Shown here: in pieces, positions 60,137 to 64,000 of the stretch
Numbering within the stretch: the first letter of the stretch is position 1
Layout: each line of letters opens with the position of its first letter
Assembly: GCA_002794775.1 (NCBI GenBank)
Contig: NBAY01000005.1
Span: forward strand, 1,404,401-1,468,400
Source: Porodaedalea pini
Taxonomy: Eukaryota; Basidiomycota; Agaricomycetes; Hymenochaetales; Hymenochaetaceae
Reading direction: 5' to 3'
DNA: 64,000 nt
Notes under the pieces: generated by a model
What the model saw: only the letters and a program-made list of their open reading frames with translations
The model's database searches: none
Told to the model about the DNA's origin: nothing
Program-made: the position numbers and the translations under genes

Positions 60137-61318
60137 GTGGCCTGTACAGTTGTTCGGCTCCATCAAAGCAATGCAAAGCAGCATGCCGCTGACAGCAAAG
60201 CCGTCTCTGGCATCTGCATCTTCCATCTTATCTGCTGCATTGTCGTCTTCTGCGGCATCAGGGTTGAAGACACTACTGAGCGCGATAGCATGAGCACGTC
60301 GCATTCGCTTCGTACGAGCGTGCTGAACAAGAACCTTGCTCGCATGAATGCGGCTGTCACCTCGTCTAGCGCATCTGTCCGGAGCGTAGCGCGCAGCGTT
60401 GCGTCGACGATTAGCCGAACGTCATCGCGCCTTACGACTGCAACGGAGCGTGAGCGTAAGAAGAGCCGGCCAGACTCGAAGTTTGCGCCGTCCACCCCGC
60501 GTAGCACGAGTCCAAGCGTCCATAGGGCACCGAGTGCGCTCTCGTGTACTTCAGGTATGGACGTGGATGGGGAGGGTGACGAACAAGAAAGCCCGCGACT
60601 AAAGGGCTCGACCTCGTCCCTTGCGCGCTCTACCGCATCATCTTCCGTGGTTTCTCGACGGCCCAGTGTAGCTTCTCGTTCTCCGCACACAACTGGGAAA
60701 GACGCAGGTGTCACGAGTGTAAAACTACCAAACATCGTCTCCATGCAAAGACTAAAGTCTGTCGCCTCCTCTGTTTCATCTACTCGTTCACATGCATCGA
60801 CTATCCGCAGAAATGCCGCCACTGTAGGCCAGCAAGGTACTCTTTGTCCACCTCATCCGCCCTCGCGACCGACATCCTCGCTCTCGAATGTGTCAATGTC
60901 CAGCAGCAGGAGCGGGGCTTCATCACGCGAGTCTACATTCAAGACGCGTCGCGAAAACATGACCCACGCGACTCTGTTACTCGGTCAAGGAAAGTCTCGA
61001 CCACGTCAATGACCTCGATGCGCAGCACCGGAACCTCAAGATCGCCTAAAATGTCGGCGCCTGCGCTACTGAAAGGACGGCCGCATCGCGTCTCTGAAAC
61101 GAGTGCGGCACCAATTAGTACGGTAAACGCAGCATCGCGCACACGGAAGGTGTCGCCCATTACTACAGTATCTACGAAAACAACGGCAAACAAGACGCCC
61201 GTCATTCGAAAGTCACCGTCGGCGAATTCAATTCGATCAGCTGCATCTGTGGCAACAGCTGGAGGGAAAAAGACAGCGACGAAGAAGTCCCCTGCAGTCG
61301 ATAAGAAGAAGCCTTCTC
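60137..61318 (+). pseudogene. Ser/Arg-rich region, unit IV
   Basis: The longest copy: STSHSLRTSVLNKNLA, SGMDVDGEGDEQESPRLKG, GQQGTLCPPHPPSRPTS, a frameshift near 60955 after KTRRENMT, then SVTRSRKVSTTSMTS and GGKKTATKKSPAVDKKK, with fusion to RPB1 at ARHRVRLM. The antisense strand also stays open over long distances, which is a side effect of its composition. Confidence 0.7.
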
Positions 61319-63676
61319 CGGCGAGGCATCGCGTGCGACTTATGCTTTACTCTAGTACGTGTTTATCCACCTTTAACTCATTGTATGGTCGTTGATTAGT
61401 GTATTTTAGTCTTTCGTCTAAATCTTTCCGTCACTCCACCGTATGATGCCGATTTCGATGGCGATGAGATGAACAAGCAGTATGTCACTTTTAAGATTAG
61501 CTTTACATCTCTTTCTCAGCTCCGTCTAGCGTTCCTCAGAGCGAAGAGGCGAGAGCCGAACTCAATCAAATTGCACGGGTTACAAAGCAGATCATCTCGC
61601 TGCAGGCGAACAAACCTGTTATGGGCATCGTACAGGACACGTTGTGCAGTGTCCGGAAATTCACTCTGTGGGATAGCTTCCTCGACTGGGTGGAGGTGCA
61701 AAACATCCTACTCTGGGTGCCGGACTGGGACGGCACGATTCCGACGCCAGCGATCTTGAAGCGGAAGCCATTATGGACGGGCAAACAGATTCTTAGCATG
61801 ACGATTCCTTGCGGAATAAAGATATATCGCTCGCCTGATCTGAAACCTTCGAGCTCCGTTTTCGACGATGGCATGCTCATTGAAATCGGCGAGATCATCT
61901 TTGGTATCGTGTAGAAAAAGACGGTTGGAGCGTTGCAAGGCGGTCTTATCCACGTCGTCTTCCGCGAAAAAGGTCCCGAAGCGACTCGTACGCTGTTCAC
62001 TGGTCTCCAGCAGATGGTTAATCACTGGCGGTTCCACAATGGATTCAGGATAGGCATTGGTGATACGGTCGCGGATAAGAAGACAATGGTGTACATCACG
62101 GAGCAGATCGAGATGCGGAAGCAGAATGTCGTGCAGGTCATTGAAGACGCATCTAACGACCGTCTGAAAGCTGCACCGGGTATGACTATTCGCGAGTCGT
62201 TCGAGAGTCAAGTCGAACGCGAGCTCAACTTGGCGCGTGACCACTCCGGTGTCAAACAGATGGTTGTCGCGGGTTCGAAGGGTTCGTTCATTAACATCTC
62301 GCAGATGTCCGTCTGTGTTGGTCAGCAGTCCTTTGAAGGGGTGTAAACCCCGATCGGCTTCAGGCATTGCACTCTACCTCACTTCACGAAGGATGACTTC
62401 AGCCCAGAGGCGCGCGGCTTCGTTGAAAACTCGTATCTTCGTGGGTTAACTTCGCAAGAGTTTTTCTTCCACACTATGGCTGGTCGCGAAGGTTTGATCG
62501 ATACCGCTGTCAAGACGGCCAAGACTGATTACATTCAGCGTCGACTTGTAAGGGCACTCGAAGACGTGACTGTCTGCTACGACGGGACTGTACGAAACTC
62601 ACTGGGTGACCTGATCCAATTCGTGCATGGCGAGGATGGTATGGACGGTGCTTTTGTTGAACGGCAAACGATCAAAACGTTTGGTATCAATGATCGCGAG
62701 TTCGAACCTCGCTATCGGGTCGATGTCACTGACCCGAAGGGTGGATTCCTTCCTGGTGTTTTGCAAATTGGTATCGACGACTCATCCCTCGAGCTCCGGC
62801 AAAAACTCGACGAGGAATACGACCGTCTTCATGAGGATCGGAAATTGCTACATGAATTCATTTTCCCGGGCCGTGACAATTCCGCTGCCCACTATCTTCC
62901 TGTCAACCTGAACCGCATCGTGCAGAACGCAACGCAGACTTTCCATATCGACCTCAGAAAACCGAGCGATCTGGAGCCGGTTTACATCATTGAGCAGGTG
63001 CAGCAGCTGGCAGACCGCCTGATCGTTGTGCGCTGCGATGATCTTTTGATAAAGGAGGCTGCCGAGAACGCTTCTGTTGCATTCCGCATGCACCTTCGGG
63101 CGACTTTTGCCGCTCGTCTAGTCCTAGAGGAGTTCCATCTCAACAGAGGTGGAGACGAAGTTCAACCGGTCGGTCGCTCATCCGGGCGAGATGTGCGGCA
63201 CACTCGCTGCCCAGTTGATTGGTGAGCCAGTGACGCAGATGACACTAAATACCTTCCATTATGCTGGTGTTTCGAGTAAAAACATCACGCTCGGTGTGCC
63301 GCGTCTTAAAGAAATCATCAACGTCACCGCGAACATCAAGACTCCGTCGCTCACAGTGTACCTGGACCCAGAAATCGCTGCTGTCGACACGAGGGCCAAT
63401 TCGGTGCAAACAGAACTTGCGTACACATCGCTGCGTGCCGTTACAGCGGCGGTCGAGATCTACTACAATCCTGATTCAAGTACGACAATCATTGAGGAGG
63501 ATAAGGAGTTTGTTGATGCATTCTTCGCCATCTCCGACGAGGAAATTGAGTCGGGTCTTCATCTTCAGTCGCCATGGCTACTTCGTCTTGAGCTCGGTCG
63601 CTCGAAGATGCTTGACAGGAAACTTACGATGAACTACGTTGCTGGCCGTATCGCGGAAAGCTTTGCCATTGCCAAA
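61319..63676 (+). pseudogene. RPB1: RPB1 fragment, unit IV
   Basis: HRVRLMLYS, an intron (GTACGT...TTTTAG), [21 protein letters not shown] with the catalytic aspartates, a second intron (GTATGTCAC...GTCTAG), then HVPQSEE and one long exon to [21 protein letters not shown] and [14 protein letters not shown] after IIFGIV and a TAA after FEGV, plus a frameshift near 63150, make it non-functional. It extends about 110 residues further than any other copy (past the PRP8 fusion point of units I and III), so those fusions are derived. The 36-bp deletion after DHSG is present. Confidence 0.93.
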
Positions 63677-63677
63677 A

Positions 63678-64000
63678 ATGCCATCTAAGGAAAATATTGA
63701 CCCTGAAGATCCTCCCAATGCAGGCAGTACATTGACGATTAAAGGGAAGTGGAAGGGGAAAGGGTGGGTGGATGCCATCATCGCAGACGACAGATCTCTG
63801 CGATCGAGCAACAACGGATCAAATACAACTCTTGCTACATTGCGGCACAAGGAATTGAATGACACCAGTACCCTCAATCGAGTGCCTGCGGGGGAGACGG
63901 CGTCTGCAAGCGAGACGGACATGCTGCAACCCCGTGGCGTTACATTGGACATCGGCATTCCATGTATCATTACTTCAAAGCGGAAGCAGTTCCGTGCGTT
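63678..64000 (+). CDS. Open frame fused downstream of RPB1, cut by window edge
   Basis: An ATG at 63678 opens a frame of at least 107 codons that is still open at the end: [50 protein letters not shown] and [21 protein letters not shown]1 similarity ends about 20 bases upstream. I do not recognise the protein. By analogy with the other units it is probably another captured fragment. Confidence 0.5.
   Translation, partial: MPSKENIDPEDPPNAGSTLTIKGKWKGKGWVDAIIADDRSLRSSNNGSNTTLATLRHKELNDTSTLNRVPAGETASASETDMLQPRGVTLDIGIPCIITSKRKQFRA

Larger units (their letters stand above)
59281..64000 (+). mobile_element. Composite gene-capturing element, unit IV (runs off the window)
   Basis: It opens TTACGATTACTG at 59281 and continues with BTB leader, Ser-rich, RPB1 and a new coding sequence that is still open at 64000. 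No 3' module is seen before the edge. It shares nonsense mutations in RPB1 with unit III and a Ser-rich frameshift with unit II. Confidence 0.65.

Overview
The window comes from a repeat-rich fungal genome, almost certainly a basidiomycete of the Agaricomycetes type. Short (about 50-70 bp) GT-AG introns, a basidiomycete F-box/LRR family, chromodomain Ty3/gypsy elements and a large Helitron with a HUH nuclease and Pif1 helicase all point there. Order (perhaps Boletales) is a guess. No complete, undamaged single-copy host gene is visible. The window is a graveyard of transposons and exon fragments of housekeeping genes.

Layout. 1-7.3 kb: short repeats, a dead gypsy integrase (1.2-2.6 kb), a glutamine-rich Cys-cluster pseudogene (minus, 3.0-5.2 kb), and a 1.3-kb inverted repeat with 253-bp arms around a 10-bp GTACC minisatellite. 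7.3-11.4 kb (minus): F-box pseudogene, then fragments of a P-type Ca2+-ATPase, a Ser-rich protein, an Argonaute PAZ domain and RNA polymerase II RPB1. 11.4-17.7 kb: composite element unit I. 17.7-36.1 kb: 5'-defined unit II, carrying RPB1/PRP8 chimeras and split by a 9-kb AT-rich Helitron (20.8-29.8 kb) that itself contains two fold-back elements. 36.1-37.5 kb: an XPB/Ssl2 fragment. 37.5-51.4 kb: unit III, hit by a complete 6.4-kb gypsy chromovirus, a tRNA-derived SINE and a tRNA-like short element. 51.4-59.2 kb: a VPE-repeat protein gene on the minus strand, split by unit V (52.3-58.3 kb). 59.3 kb to the end: unit IV.

Central observation. Five copies of one sequence (here T1), always starting TTACGATTACTG (one copy TTATG), lie at the head of a BTB-protein first exon. 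In three copies a 180-bp palindromic module ending CCTCAAG closes the span about 6.0-6.6 kb later, after subtracting younger insertions. Between these ends lie sense-oriented, intron-containing exon blocks from RPB1, PRP8, NOT1, a BTB protein and a Ser-rich protein, fused in different combinations. For units I and V, removing the span rejoins the interrupted sequence (RPB1 and the VPE gene) base for base and in frame, with no target-site duplication. I infer a family of gene-capturing, Helitron-like mobile elements whose termini are not the canonical TC...CTRR. The mobilising protein is unknown; the Helitron in the window does not obviously share these ends.

Decay. In-frame stops are strikingly often TGA where arginine is expected, and the two gypsy LTRs differ only by transitions, mostly at CpG. 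Both fit CpG methylation and deamination. Shared nonsense mutations and deletions show that broken chimeras kept being copied.
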